Assembly: GCA_026707225.1 (NCBI GenBank) | Contig: JAPOXG010000130.1 | Span: 1-64,000 of the forward strand | DNA length: 64,000 nucleotides | Reading direction: 5' to 3' | Origin: Chloroflexota bacterium | Lineage (GTDB): Bacteria > Chloroflexota > Anaerolineae > Aggregatilineales > Phototrophicaceae | In this document: in pieces, positions 8,366 through 17,764 of the stretch | Position numbering within the stretch: position 1 is the stretch's first letter | How the letters are laid out: each line of letters opens with the position of its first letter | Program-made: the position numbers and the translations under genes | Notes under the pieces: model-generated | Databases searched by the model: none | The model's input: only the letters and a program-made list of their open reading frames with translations | What the model was told of the DNA's origin: nothing

Positions 8366-9430
8366 ATGAGCCAGGAATCGACCTTGACTTTCACCATTCA
8401 GGCTGCGCCGCTTGAAGCCCTCGCGCGTGACATCTTCGCCGCCGCGGGCGCGCCTGATGATATTGCGGCCGCCGTCGCCCAATCGCTGGTGATGACCAAC
8501 CTGCTGGGACATGACTCCCACGGCGTCTTGCGGGTGACGCAATACATCAGCATGATTCGCCGAGGCATGATCCAACCGGCTGAGCGGCCGCGCATTCGCA
8601 AGCGCTTTGGCGCCACGGCGATGGTGACGCTCGGTTATGGCTTCGGGCAGATTGGGGCGCGCTTCGCTGCCGAGCTGGCGATCGAGATGGCGCGGGAGCA
8701 TGGCATCGCGGCGGTATCGCTGGGGCAGGCGACGCACGTCGGGCGGCTGGGCGAGTGGACGGGGATGATCGCGGCGCAGGGGCTGATCGGGATTGGCTTC
8801 GCTGGCGGTGGATTCTCTCAGGGCTTTGTCGCGCCTTATGGCGGGCGCGAGCGCCTTTTCAGCACCAACCCGATGTCTTTCGCCGTGCCCTGCGGCGATG
8901 AAGGAACGCTGCTGCTGGACTTCGCCACATCGGGCGTGGCGCATGGAAAAGTCATGCTGGCGCAGTCCAAGAGCGCGCCCGTGCCGCAGGGCATGATGCT
9001 GGACAAAGCGGGACGCCCGACGACGGCGGCCGCCGATCTGGACGCGGGCGGCGTCCTGCTGCCGATGGGGCTGCACAAGGGATCGGGCTTGTCGATGATG
9101 ATGGAGATCATCCCCAATCTGCTGGCGGGCGACCGGCCGATGAGCTCGCCCGAGTTTCATTTCGGCAATCCGGCGCTGTTCATGGCGCTGCTGCCGGAAG
9201 CCTTCGACGAAGCGACCGACTTCGCCATCCAGGTCGAGGCGCTGAAGGCGCGCGTCAAGGCGGTCAAGCCGGCCGCTGGCTTTGAGGAGGTGCTGGTTCC
9301 AGGCGAGCCGGAAGCGCGCTCCTATGAGGAACGCGTGAACGAAGGCATAGCGCTGCCGGATCGGGTATGGGCGGATCTATGTGGAGTGGCGGGAGAGTTG
9401 GGCGTTTGTGTACCACCCCTTGAGGCATAA
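8366..9430 (+). CDS. malate/L-lactate dehydrogenase family (Ldh_2) oxidoreductase
   Basis: This 354-residue protein belongs to the NAD(P)-dependent Ldh_2 family (YlbC/ComC/MdH type), which oxidises 2-hydroxy acids and is unrelated to classical lactate dehydrogenase. The LLGHDSHGVLRV motif with the catalytic His, ATHVGRLGEWT, FSTNPMSFAVPC and the C-terminal GLHKGSGLSMMMEI are characteristic. Its place between a sulfatase and a fucosidase suggests a step in sugar-acid catabolism. One idea, inference only, is oxidation of L-lactate formed by the non-phosphorylative L-fucose pathway. No strong ribosome-binding site is seen before the ATG. Confidence 0.88.
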   Translation: MSQESTLTFTIQAAPLEALARDIFAAAGAPDDIAAAVAQSLVMTNLLGHDSHGVLRVTQYISMIRRGMIQPAERPRIRKRFGATAMVTLGYGFGQIGARFAAELAIEMAREHGIAAVSLGQATHVGRLGEWTGMIAAQGLIGIGFAGGGFSQGFVAPYGGRERLFSTNPMSFAVPCGDEGTLLLDFATSGVAHGKVMLAQSKSAPVPQGMMLDKAGRPTTAAADLDAGGVLLPMGLHKGSGLSMMMEIIPNLLAGDRPMSSPEFHFGNPALFMALLPEAFDEATDFAIQVEALKARVKAVKPAAGFEEVLVPGEPEARSYEERVNEGIALPDRVWADLCGVAGELGVCVPPLEA

Positions 9431-9526
9431 CTTGGAGGCGATAGAAGACGTCGACCCAATGGCTCGCCCCCACAGATCCACAGGAACGGGCGAATTTAAG
9501 AGCAAATCGACAAGGAGCAGAACAGC

Positions 9527-10768
9527 ATGTACCAACCGAAACCGACGAAGGGCAACACCGACTGGTTCAGGCATGACCGCTTCGGCATGTTCATTCACTG
9601 GGGGCTCTACGCCCTGCCGGCGCGGCATGAGTGGGTGAAGAACCGCGAAGAACTAACCGACGAGCAATATGCGCCCTACTTCAAATACTTCAATCCGAAA
9701 CGTTTCAATCCCGACCACTGGGCGGAATTGGCGCAGGCGGCCGGCATGAAGTACATGGTCATCACCTCCAAGCATCACGAGGGCTTCTGCCTCTGGGATT
9801 CGCAATACACCGATTACAAGGCGACCAACACGCCCTGGGGCAAAGATTTGCTGGGCGAAGTGCTGCGCGCCTTTCGCAGCCGTGGCCTCAAGGTCGGCTT
9901 CTATTATTCGCTGATCGATTGGCATCATCCCGATTTCACCGTCGACATGCGTCATTCGCAGCGCAACCACCCCGAGCGCGCGGCGCTGAATCAGGGTCGC
10001 GATATGAGCAAATATCGCGCCTACATGAAGAATCAGGTGCGCGAGCTGCTGACCAATTTCGGCAAAATTGATGTGATCTGGTACGACTTCTCTTACCCGG
10101 GTCCGGACGGCAAGGGGCGCGACGACTGGGACAGCGAGGGGCTGGAGACGCTCAGCCGGACGCTGCAGCCGGAGATTATCATCAACAACAGGCTGGACCT
10201 GCCCTCCTCAGCCGACATTTACACGCCGGAACAGTTCCAGCCGCGCGAGTGGGTGCAGGTCGATGGCCAGCCGGTGGTCTGGGAAACCTGCCAGACTTTT
10301 AGCGGTTCCTGGGGTTATCATCGCGATGAAGCCACCTGGAAGAGCCCGGGTCAGTTGATTCGCATGCTGGTCAACACCGTGTCGACCGGCGGCAACCTGC
10401 TGATGAATGTGGGTCCGACCGCGCTGGGCGAATTGGACAGCCGGGCGGAAGATGCGCTGGGCGTCTACCGCGACTGGATGGCGCAGCACAGCGAGTCGAT
10501 CTACGGCTGCACGGCCAGCGCGTTCACAGCGCCGCAGGATTGCCGCCTGACGCAGAATGGCGAGCTGCTCTACGCGCATATTTACGCCTATCCCTTCCGC
10601 CATTTGCATATCGACGATATCGGCGACCGAATTGAGTACGCGGAGTTTTTGCACGATGGCAGCGAGGTCCACTTCACGGTGGATGAAGCGGGGACGGCAA
10701 GCCTGCAGCTGCCAGTGCTGCAGCCGCGCAGCGAAGTGCCGGTGATCAAGCTGTATTTGAAGTCTTAA
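9527..10768 (+). CDS. GH29 alpha-L-fucosidase (1 of 5)
   Basis: The enzyme (413 aa) hydrolyses alpha-L-fucosides with retention. FGMFIHWGLYALP near the start, SKHHEGFCLWDS, YYSLIDWHHPDF and NLLMNVGPTALG are GH29 landmarks; the nucleophile should be Asp187 in VIWYDFSYP. There is no signal peptide, so it is cytoplasmic. An AAGGAG lies about ten bases before the ATG. It follows the Ldh_2 gene on the same strand after about 95 bases that contain half of a palindromic repeat (9461-9474). It resembles the copy at 35425 in size and layout. Confidence 0.93.
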   Translation: MYQPKPTKGNTDWFRHDRFGMFIHWGLYALPARHEWVKNREELTDEQYAPYFKYFNPKRFNPDHWAELAQAAGMKYMVITSKHHEGFCLWDSQYTDYKATNTPWGKDLLGEVLRAFRSRGLKVGFYYSLIDWHHPDFTVDMRHSQRNHPERAALNQGRDMSKYRAYMKNQVRELLTNFGKIDVIWYDFSYPGPDGKGRDDWDSEGLETLSRTLQPEIIINNRLDLPSSADIYTPEQFQPREWVQVDGQPVVWETCQTFSGSWGYHRDEATWKSPGQLIRMLVNTVSTGGNLLMNVGPTALGELDSRAEDALGVYRDWMAQHSESIYGCTASAFTAPQDCRLTQNGELLYAHIYAYPFRHLHIDDIGDRIEYAEFLHDGSEVHFTVDEAGTASLQLPVLQPRSEVPVIKLYLKS

Positions 10769-10780
10769 TGCGAAGATCTG

Positions 10781-10863
10781 TGTAGGGGCGACCTATCAGG
10801 TCGCCCGCTGCGAAACCACGCCTTCACGCCCGGCTACGGGCAACCTGATACGTCGCCCCTACA
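10781..10863. repeat. GTAGGGGC palindrome, inverted pair of units
   Basis: Two units face each other: TGTAGGGGCGACCTATCAGG plus TCGCCC at 10781-10807 and its inverse ending GTCGCCCCTACA at 10863. The core GACC-TATCA-GGTC is self-complementary and differs from the cores of other members. It separates two convergent genes. Confidence 0.85.
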
Positions 10864-10872
10864 TCTGCCGCG

Positions 10873-12474
10873 TCAGCCGGAATACGCCACTTCCAGAAAC
10901 TGATTGACAGCGACGTCCCGCAGCCTTTCTTCGATGCCATTGGGCCAGCGGATGAGAATCTCGCTAATGCCCGCCTCGCCCAAGCCGAAATGGAGGGCGG
11001 TGTCGTTGCCGGCGCCGAGGCTGGAGCCGCATTTCACTTCTTGCAGCAACGTCCGCTCATCATCGGTTGTGATGTAGACGCGCGCGCCAATGGCATCGCG
11101 ATTGATATCGCCGCCGCCAACGAGCCGAATGTTGATCCAGTTGTTGGCCGCGCCTGCCGCGCCGGTGTTGCGATAGAGCGCGTAGCCTTCATTCCAGTTG
11201 CCCAGCACAAAATCGAGAAAGCCATCGCGATCATAATCGGCATAAGCCAAGCCCATGCTCGGCTTCAGATCGACCAGCCAATCCGACGGCGTCACATCGG
11301 CAAAGCTGCCGTCGCCTCGATTCTTGAACAGAAAATCGCGATATTCGAACATCATGCCTTCGGGGCCGGTCTCGATATCAAACTGGATGAACTCGGTGGC
11401 GGTGAGGAAGAGATCAAGCCAGCTGTCATTGTTGTAATCAAAAAAGACGGCGCCCCAACCGACCGCGCTGCTGGGCCCTACCATGACGCCGGCCTCCTCG
11501 GCGACATCGTCGAAGCTGCCATCGCCCTGGTTTTGCAGCAGCACCATGCCGTTCACCATATCCGAGAAGTAGAAATCCAGGTCGAGGTCGTTGTCATAAT
11601 CGCCGACGGCCAAGCCCATGCCATGGATGAAGGTGCGCGCGCCCGCTTCTATCGAGACATCGCGCCAACACCAACCCCCGCAGCCTGGTCCCTCGTTGCG
11701 CCAGAGGATATTTCCCAGCATGTTCTTGAACTGGTCATTGACGACATAGATATCGGGATCGCCATCGCTGTCGTAATCGGTGAAGCTGGCGCTGAAGCCG
11801 GCGCCCAGCAGCAGGTCGTAATCCAGCAGGCGCGTGACGTCCTCAAAGCTGCCGTCGCCACGATTTCGATAGAGCGTATCGCGCGCTTCGTCGTGCTCGC
11901 GCGTGATGTTGGGGTCGCCGCATTCGGGGAAGCAGGACCAGTTGACGACATAGAGATCGAGAAAGCTGTCGCCATCGAAATCGCCCCAGGTGGCGGTGGT
12001 GCCCTTGCCCGCGTCGCCCACGCCAGCCTGCTCGGTTACATCGGTAAAGCCGCGTCCGCTGTCGTTATGGAAAAGCGTATTGGCGCCGTGGTTCAGCACA
12101 TAGAGATCTAGCCAGCCATCGTTGTCGTAATCAGCCCAGACGGCGCCGCCGGTGTCGACGTCGACCAGCGCGACTTGCGGCGACAATGTCGAGACGGCAA
12201 AGCTGCCATCGCCTTCATTGCGATAAAGCACGCTGGGATCGCGATTGCCGGTGACATAGAGATCGAGCCAGCCATCGCGGTCATAATCGCCCCAGGCTTG
12301 GCCGATGCCGAGATAGCCGGTGATGAAGTCGTCGTCGAAGAGCTGCCAATCGCCGCTGTGGGTGGCGCTGATGCCGGCCGCTTGGCTGACATCGACGAAG
12401 GGTTCGAGCTTGCCGATGGCGGTCAGACAAATCACGGCGATTATGAGAATGGCGGCACGGGCAGTGGACTTCAT
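10873..12474 (-). CDS. FG-GAP/VCBS repeat protein with C-terminal UnbV/ASPIC domain (CRTAC1-like)
   Basis: The protein (533 aa from the ATG at 12474) has an N-terminal hydrophobic signal segment followed by about seven to nine repeats of the form 'DYDRDGWLDLYV', each a calcium-binding FG-GAP beta-propeller blade. The C-terminal part, with RDAIGARVYI, GAGNDTALHFGLG and LIRWPNGIEERL, is the UnbV/ASPIC domain. Such proteins are exported or surface-bound and are thought to bind glycans or other proteins. The same frame stays open upstream to 12984 but overlaps the permease gene and is not a plausible coding extension. It lies between a fucosidase and the sugar ABC transporter, so a role in sugar capture is possible. 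Confidence 0.85.
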   Translation of the reverse strand: MKSTARAAILIIAVICLTAIGKLEPFVDVSQAAGISATHSGDWQLFDDDFITGYLGIGQAWGDYDRDGWLDLYVTGNRDPSVLYRNEGDGSFAVSTLSPQVALVDVDTGGAVWADYDNDGWLDLYVLNHGANTLFHNDSGRGFTDVTEQAGVGDAGKGTTATWGDFDGDSFLDLYVVNWSCFPECGDPNITREHDEARDTLYRNRGDGSFEDVTRLLDYDLLLGAGFSASFTDYDSDGDPDIYVVNDQFKNMLGNILWRNEGPGCGGWCWRDVSIEAGARTFIHGMGLAVGDYDNDLDLDFYFSDMVNGMVLLQNQGDGSFDDVAEEAGVMVGPSSAVGWGAVFFDYNNDSWLDLFLTATEFIQFDIETGPEGMMFEYRDFLFKNRGDGSFADVTPSDWLVDLKPSMGLAYADYDRDGFLDFVLGNWNEGYALYRNTGAAGAANNWINIRLVGGGDINRDAIGARVYITTDDERTLLQEVKCGSSLGAGNDTALHFGLGEAGISEILIRWPNGIEERLRDVAVNQFLEVAYSG

Positions 12475-12493
12475 TCGGCTAGTGATGGGACAC

Positions 12494-12567
12494 TGTAGGG
12501 GCGATTCTGTAAATCGCCCGATGTCGTAATTGTGAGTTTGTGGGCGACTCATAGAGTCGCTCCTACA
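12494..12567. repeat. GTAGGGGC palindrome, inverted pair of units
   Basis: The first unit has core GATT-CTGTA-AATC and the second, inverted, GACTC-ATA-GAGTC; the arms TGTAGGGGC and GCTCCTACA are shared with other members. It lies between the 3' end of the permease gene and the start of the FG-GAP gene. Confidence 0.85.
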
Positions 12568-12587
12568 ACGCGCATGTTTGGCGATGC

Positions 12588-13475
12588 CTAGCCCTTGACG
12601 CCCGAGGTGGCGATGCCTTCGACGAAGTAGCGCTGGCCGAAGACGAAGATGAGCAAGACGGGGATGACCGCGATCGTCGCCACCGCCATCATCAGGTGCC
12701 ATTCGGTGTTGCCGTAGGCGCCTTGATATTGGACCAGGCATACCGGCAGCGTCTGCACATCGGGCGTGCGCAGATAAAGCAGCGGACCGAAAAAGTTGTT
12801 CCAATTGCCAATGAAGGCGAAGATAGCGAGGGTCGCCAGCGCCGGCTTGGACAGCGGTATGAATATTTGCAGCAAGATGCGCGCGTGCCCGGCGCCGTCG
12901 ATCTTGGCGGCGTCGACCAATTCTTCCGGAATCGTCAGGAAGAACTGGCGCAGCAGGAAGATGAAGAAGGGCCAGCCGAACCATGGCGGCACCATCAGCG
13001 GCAGATGGGTATCCAGCCAGCCGAAGCGGTTGAAGAGCACATACTGCGGCACCACCAGCGCTTCATTGGGCAGGAGCATGGTCGCCAGCACAATGGCGAA
13101 GAAGAAATTCTTGCCGCGCGCTTTCAGACGGGCGAAGGCATAAGCGGCCAATGTGCAAGAGACGACATTGCCGATGATGTTGTTGATGGTGATCTTCAGC
13201 GAATTCCAAGTGCAGGTGGTGAAATTGACATAACCGTAGCCATACCAGCCGTCAGCGAAATTCTCCCATTGCACCGTTTCCGGGATGAGACGCGGTGGAA
13301 AGGCGAATACCTGGTTCAACGGTTTTAACGCGGTCGACACCATGACGATGAAGGGCAAGACAAAGGCGACGCCGAGCGGAACGAGCAGAGCGAAAGTGAG
13401 AATATAGCCGATGGCGCGGCGTCCATGGATCGATTTGCGCCAGCTGACGCTTTCTTTGCGTTTTCGCGCCGTCAT
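12588..13475 (-). CDS. sugar ABC transporter permease (MalG/CUT1 type)
   Basis: The 295-residue inner-membrane protein is the second permease of a CUT1 carbohydrate importer. It has about six hydrophobic segments and the EAA loop EELVDAAKIDGAGHARIL, which contacts the ATPase. Its start overlaps the stop of the upstream permease by four bases, showing translational coupling. No ATPase gene is present in the operon, so it probably shares an MsmK-type ATPase encoded elsewhere, as many CUT1 systems do. Confidence 0.93.
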   Translation of the reverse strand: MTARKRKESVSWRKSIHGRRAIGYILTFALLVPLGVAFVLPFIVMVSTALKPLNQVFAFPPRLIPETVQWENFADGWYGYGYVNFTTCTWNSLKITINNIIGNVVSCTLAAYAFARLKARGKNFFFAIVLATMLLPNEALVVPQYVLFNRFGWLDTHLPLMVPPWFGWPFFIFLLRQFFLTIPEELVDAAKIDGAGHARILLQIFIPLSKPALATLAIFAFIGNWNNFFGPLLYLRTPDVQTLPVCLVQYQGAYGNTEWHLMMAVATIAVIPVLLIFVFGQRYFVEGIATSGVKG

Positions 13476-14386
13476 CCGGTGTCAGCCTCGTAGTAGACCC
13501 AGCGCCTGCCAACCCAGAATTGGGCGCCCGTCAGCACCATGAGCACGACGAACATGATCCAGGCGACGGCGGCGGCGATGCCCAATTGCAGGAATATGAA
13601 TGCGTTCTCCCATAAGTACCAGATTAGGACGTTGCTGGATTCGCCCGGCCCGCCCTCGGTCATCACGCGGATCTCAGTGAAGTTTTGGAAGGAACTTACG
13701 ACAGAAATAATGATCACGAAGAAAAGAACAGGCGAAAGCATGGGTAACGTCACATTTCGGAACTTCGCCCAGAGACCGGCGCCGTCGATTTCCGCTGATT
13801 CATAAAGCTCTTTAGGGACGCCCTGCAAACCGGCCAGCAAAATAATCATGATTGGGCCGACCGAAAACATGCTCATCAAGATAAGCGACGGCTTGACCCA
13901 GGTCTTGCTGAATATCCAGGGCGGACCCTGGATGCCGATTTGTTTCAGCGAATAATTCAAGATGCCAAGGCGCGGATTGAAAATCCAGATCCATACCAGC
14001 GCTACCGCCACGCCCGCGGTCACCGTCGGCAGATAATACACGGCGCGGAAGAAGGCGATGCCGGGCACTTTCTGATTCAACAGGACCGCCAGCAGCAAGG
14101 CGAATGACACGCCGAATACCACTCGCCCGACGACAATGTAAAGGGTATTGCCGACCGAGGTCCAAAAAATCGGATCGTCAAAAAGCTTGGCATAGTTGTC
14201 CAGCCCGATGAATTGCAGATCGTCCAGCGAAATGCGCCAATCGGTGAAGCTCAATCCCAACATGCCGAAGACCGGACCGGCGCTGAAAACAACCAAACCA
14301 ATCAGCCAAGGCAGGATGAACAAATAAAAGATTCGTTCTTCCCGCCTGGCGCTCGCTGAAATGGGACGTGAAAATCGCCTCATCAT
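13472..14386 (-). CDS. sugar ABC transporter permease (MalF/UgpA type)
   Basis: This 304-residue protein is the first permease of the same importer. Its first transmembrane segment is YLFILPWLIGLVVFSAG near residue 25, and the EAA loop is KELYESAEIDGAGLWAKF. The start is a double ATG (14381-14386) with only a weak ribosome-binding site. An 85-base gap with a strong hairpin separates it from the upstream binding-protein gene. Confidence 0.93.
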   Translation of the reverse strand: MMRRFSRPISASARREERIFYLFILPWLIGLVVFSAGPVFGMLGLSFTDWRISLDDLQFIGLDNYAKLFDDPIFWTSVGNTLYIVVGRVVFGVSFALLLAVLLNQKVPGIAFFRAVYYLPTVTAGVAVALVWIWIFNPRLGILNYSLKQIGIQGPPWIFSKTWVKPSLILMSMFSVGPIMIILLAGLQGVPKELYESAEIDGAGLWAKFRNVTLPMLSPVLFFVIIISVVSSFQNFTEIRVMTEGGPGESSNVLIWYLWENAFIFLQLGIAAAVAWIMFVVLMVLTGAQFWVGRRWVYYEADTG

Positions 14387-14417
14387 TGATCTTGCGCTCG
14401 TTATAATGCCAGCAGAA

Positions 14418-14448
14418 CTGAGGGAGACCGTCGAAGGATCTCCCTCAG
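14418..14448 (-). promoter_or_regulatory. intercistronic hairpin between binding-protein and permease genes
   Basis: CTGAGGGAGA and TCTCCCTCAG form a perfect ten-base stem around an eleven-base loop. No T-run follows, so it is more likely an mRNA-stabilising or partial-attenuation element that raises binding protein over permease, as known for malE-malF-type operons. Confidence 0.7.
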
Positions 14449-14471
14449 GTTGTGCAATCTAGGAGACCGAA

Positions 14472-15785
14472 CTACATGTCGGCGACTTCGTCGAGCGCAG
14501 CCTGCCCTTCTTCCTGAATGGTGGCGATCGCTTCGTCAACCGAAGTCTCGCCCAGACGCAGCAAGTCGGCTTCGCGGCCCAAAATCTGGCTGACCTGCGC
14601 GGCCGCCAGCGACTGGAAGGGAGGACCAGTCACCGCGTAGTCGAACATGGCTTCCAGGAAGTAGTGACCGCTTGGCGGCGCCGGGTCGGATGTCAACCAG
14701 GCTTCCAAGCCCTCCGGACGCGCCGGTGAACCGCGGCCCGAGAGGCTCCACATGAAGATCATGCCCTCGAGTGAGAGGTATTCACGCAGGTAACGCCAGG
14801 CGATATCCGGCTTGTCGCTTGTCGGCGTGATGCCATAACCGCTGCCGAAGGCGCCGGTATAGCGCGAGCCGTCCGCGCCCATCGGCGTCGGCGCGACATC
14901 CCATTCGAAATTCGCCAGCGCGCGCATGCTCGGCGTGCTCCAAGTGGCGATATGGCCCATCGCGGCGACGCCGGCGCGGAAGGGCTGCGAGTTGGGGAAT
15001 GCTTCCATCTCGGTGCCGCTTGCGCCCGCGTTTTCCACGTGCGTCAAGTTATACCAGTGGTTGAGCGCCGCGCGAACTTCGGGCGTGTCCATCGTCATCG
15101 CGGATTCGTCTTCATTCATGTGGACGCCGCCCCAGGCGCCGGTGAAGAAGCCGCCACCGCCGTTGCCCAGGTCCAGCCGTCCGTCCCAGCCCCAGATGCC
15201 GGCATCGGAATCGGTCAGCTCCATGGCGGCCGCCGCCATATCTTCCATCGTCCAGTCTTCGCTCGGGTAATCCACACCAGCGGCATCAAACATGTCCTTG
15301 TTATAGCCGAGGATGATCGGACCGTGATCATAGGGCAGCGCGTGGATGCGGCCGTCAACGCGGTAGAGGCGCACCGACTCTTCCCACATGCCGTCGACGT
15401 TGAATTCTTCGTCGGCGGTCACGATATCGTGGATATCAATGATGATGCCCTCATGCGCCCAAGGCGTGGCGCGGCTGCCATGTACGTAGATGATATCGGG
15501 CAAGGTGCCGGCGGCAGCCCAAGCGGGCACGACATTGTTGTGATCAGCCCAGGTATTGTAGGTGATGGCGACCTTGATATCAGGATGCCGCTCCATGAAG
15601 CCTTCATCGTATTCGGCCTGGCGCGGGCGGAAAGCCGCTTCCCAATGGCGGCCGAAGGTCAGCTCCACCTGGTCTTGCGCAGCCGCGATGCTGCTCAATG
15701 GTCCCAAACCCGCGAGCGCGGCGCCGGTGCTGGTCGCGGCTGTCAACTTAAGGAAATCGCGCCGTGAAAGTTTTTCTGTACTCAT
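14472..15785 (-). CDS. sugar ABC transporter substrate-binding protein (family 1), Tat-exported
   Basis: The protein (437 aa) is the extracellular solute-binding component of the CUT1 importer. It opens with a twin-arginine signal, LSRRDFLKLTAATS, followed by a hydrophobic stretch and cleavage near AAAQ. The FGRHWEAAFRP, YNTWADHNNVVPAWAAAG and GSRATPWAHEG segments and total length fit family 1 sugar-binding proteins. AAAGGA lies about seven bases before the ATG. A good promoter is found at 15931-15959. The context of fucosidases and sulfatases suggests fuco-oligosaccharide uptake. Confidence 0.92.
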   Translation of the reverse strand: MSTEKLSRRDFLKLTAATSTGAALAGLGPLSSIAAAQDQVELTFGRHWEAAFRPRQAEYDEGFMERHPDIKVAITYNTWADHNNVVPAWAAAGTLPDIIYVHGSRATPWAHEGIIIDIHDIVTADEEFNVDGMWEESVRLYRVDGRIHALPYDHGPIILGYNKDMFDAAGVDYPSEDWTMEDMAAAAMELTDSDAGIWGWDGRLDLGNGGGGFFTGAWGGVHMNEDESAMTMDTPEVRAALNHWYNLTHVENAGASGTEMEAFPNSQPFRAGVAAMGHIATWSTPSMRALANFEWDVAPTPMGADGSRYTGAFGSGYGITPTSDKPDIAWRYLREYLSLEGMIFMWSLSGRGSPARPEGLEAWLTSDPAPPSGHYFLEAMFDYAVTGPPFQSLAAAQVSQILGREADLLRLGETSVDEAIATIQEEGQAALDEVADM

Positions 15786-16155
15786 GTCGGTTCCTTTCTA
15801 TACCAATATCTCGGACGAGAATACGACTGCGGTAAAGATACTCGTTGGCGGCACCTCCTTCGACCAAACAACGACGATCCTTCGGCGGCGCAAGGTTAAG
15901 CTACCTTTCACCGAAGCGGTTATGTTTCGTATGGTAAACGAGGATTGGATTTTTGTCAAAGACTTATTGAACGCGCATTCGGTTGCGCCACGCTGATGAA
16001 CTGCCGATAACTTGCCTTGCTCGCGCGAGCAGACAAGTTTATCATCTTCAGAGCGCGTCAAGCGTAGTCGCGGTCACTATCCGGCTGCGGCGAGCTTGTC
16101 GCCGTTTTCTTAGGCGCGGGCTCAGCTCGTTTCCCGCCAAATATGCAGAAGCATT
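15786..16155. other. divergent intergenic region
   Basis: The 370 bases between the ABC operon and the GroEL-like gene contain no credible gene. They hold the promoter at 15931-15959, about 145 bases of leader for the binding-protein gene, and on the other side the unassigned upstream region of the GroEL-like gene. I saw no CIRCE or clear LacI-type operator. Confidence 0.6.
15931..15959 (-). promoter_or_regulatory. sigma70-type promoter of the sugar ABC operon
   Basis: A perfect TTGACA (minus strand, 15954-15959) and TACCAT (15931-15936) are separated by exactly 17 bases. It points toward the binding-protein gene, whose ATG is about 145 bases downstream, leaving a long leader. Confidence 0.8.
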
Positions 16156-17763
16156 ATGCCACAACCCAAAGTCATTCATCAGCCGAGTACGCAGCAAGCG
16201 CTGAGGCGCGGCATCACGACGCTGGTGAAGGCCATCGCGCCAACGCTGGGACCGACGCCCCGCCGCTCTATCGCGCGCAACCAAGGCAAATTTGAATTGC
16301 TGGACGACGGCGGCGTGATCGCCCGGCGCATCATCGCGCTGCCGCAACAAGACGACGATGTCGGCGCGATGCTGCTGCGCCAGGTGCTCTGGGCTGTCCA
16401 CCAGCATGTCGGCGATGGCGCCGCCACCACCGCCGTGCTTTATGAGCGAATTTACCAGGAGGGGCTGCGCTTTATCGCCGCTGGCGCAAACCCGATGCGG
16501 CTGCGCGCCCGCCTCATGGAATTGCTGCCGACGGTCAGCGACCGCTTGCTGGCTGATGCGCGCCCGCTCGCCAACGAGGAGGAACTCAAGGCGCTGGCTT
16601 TCTCCGTCTGCTATGACGAGGAGATGGCGGCTGTCCTGGGCGACGTTATCGGCGCCCTCGGGCACTATGGCCAGGTCGATATCCGCGCCGGGCACGGACG
16701 CCGCATGGAATACAACTATGTCGAAGGCAGCTACTGGCGTGGCGGCGCCCAATCAAAGGAGATGCTGCGCGGCTTCCAGCGCCCAATCGCCGAGATGCAA
16801 GACGCCGCCATCTTGGTGTCGGACATGGACATCGAAGAACCGCGCGACCTCGTGCCGCTGATGAGCTTGGCACTGCGACGCGGCATCAAGCGCTTGCTGC
16901 TGATTGTCGCTTCAATTTCAGACACCGGCTTGTCGGTCGTGCTGGACAAACGCTTGCGAAACCAAATTCAGACCATTGTGGTCAAGATAGACGCTTACCA
17001 TCCGGGCGAGCACAGCGTCGCGCTGGAAGATATTGGGCTATTGACCGGCGCGCGGCCGCTGCTGCAGAAGGCGGGCGAATCCCTGGAGGGCCTTCGCGCG
17101 GACGACTTTGGCGGGGCGCGTTGGGTTTGGGCTGATGACAAGAATTTTGGCTTCGCAAGCGGCAAAGGCGATCCGCGACAATTGCGCGAGGTCGTTCGAA
17201 GCCTGCGCAAAGCCTACGCCGCGGCCGAAGAAGACGATGATCGGCGGCGCTTGCTTGAGCGGCTGGGACGCTTGAATGGCGGGCTCGCGACCGTCTATGT
17301 GGGCGGCATCGCCGAAGAGGAAATCCGTGGGCGCAAGGAGCTGGCGGAACGGGCGATAAGGGCTTTGCGGCTGGCGGCCGATCACGGCGTCTTGCCCGGT
17401 GGCGGGCTTGCCTTGCTGCGCTGCCGCGATTCCCTGTTGGCGGAAGCAAAAGAGCAAGCTGAACTCGAGAGCCGCGCCGCTCGGCTGATCATGGCGCAAG
17501 CGGTCCAGGCGCCGATACGGCAAATGCTGGCGAACGCCGGCTACGACCCGAGCGAAGCGCTGGCGCTATTGGCGAACCTCGCGTCGACCGCCGGCATTGA
17601 CCTCATGCGCGACGAAATCGTCGACATGTCGGCGGCTGGCATCCTTGATGTGGCGCGGGTGCAAATCGAGGCATTAAACCGCGCCGTATCGAGCGCCGCC
17701 CTGGCGCTGACCATTGATGTGCTCGTGCTGCATCGCGAGCCGGAAACGATGACGGATCCCTAG
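16156..17763 (+). CDS. divergent GroEL-type chaperonin paralogue, probably ATPase-impaired
   Basis: The 535-residue protein aligns with GroEL from APTLGP near residue 28 through HVGDGAATTAVLYERI (GroEL GDGTTTATVL) to GVLPGGGLALLR (GroEL GVVAGGGVALIR). The Asp equivalents of GroEL D52 (in LLDDGGV) and D87 (in GDG) are kept, but alignment back from the GGG motif puts Arg399 at the position of the catalytic Asp398, and two of the three Thr of the GDGTTT loop are Ala. The C-terminal GGM tail is absent and no groES lies nearby. It is unlikely to be the housekeeping chaperonin. The next gene starts one base after its stop, so the two are probably coupled. Confidence 0.85.
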   Translation: MPQPKVIHQPSTQQALRRGITTLVKAIAPTLGPTPRRSIARNQGKFELLDDGGVIARRIIALPQQDDDVGAMLLRQVLWAVHQHVGDGAATTAVLYERIYQEGLRFIAAGANPMRLRARLMELLPTVSDRLLADARPLANEEELKALAFSVCYDEEMAAVLGDVIGALGHYGQVDIRAGHGRRMEYNYVEGSYWRGGAQSKEMLRGFQRPIAEMQDAAILVSDMDIEEPRDLVPLMSLALRRGIKRLLLIVASISDTGLSVVLDKRLRNQIQTIVVKIDAYHPGEHSVALEDIGLLTGARPLLQKAGESLEGLRADDFGGARWVWADDKNFGFASGKGDPRQLREVVRSLRKAYAAAEEDDDRRRLLERLGRLNGGLATVYVGGIAEEEIRGRKELAERAIRALRLAADHGVLPGGGLALLRCRDSLLAEAKEQAELESRAARLIMAQAVQAPIRQMLANAGYDPSEALALLANLASTAGIDLMRDEIVDMSAAGILDVARVQIEALNRAVSSAALALTIDVLVLHREPETMTDP

Positions 17764-17764
17764 T

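Noticed and set aside
10990-12111. Long plus-strand frame (373 codons) opposite the FG-GAP gene
   Set aside because: It is the reverse complement of regular DxDxDG repeats and shows no domain.
12475-12984. N-terminal extension of the FG-GAP protein frame
   Set aside because: It overlaps the permease gene, passes through a palindromic repeat and is Arg-rich low-complexity; the ATG at 12474 begins a real signal segment.
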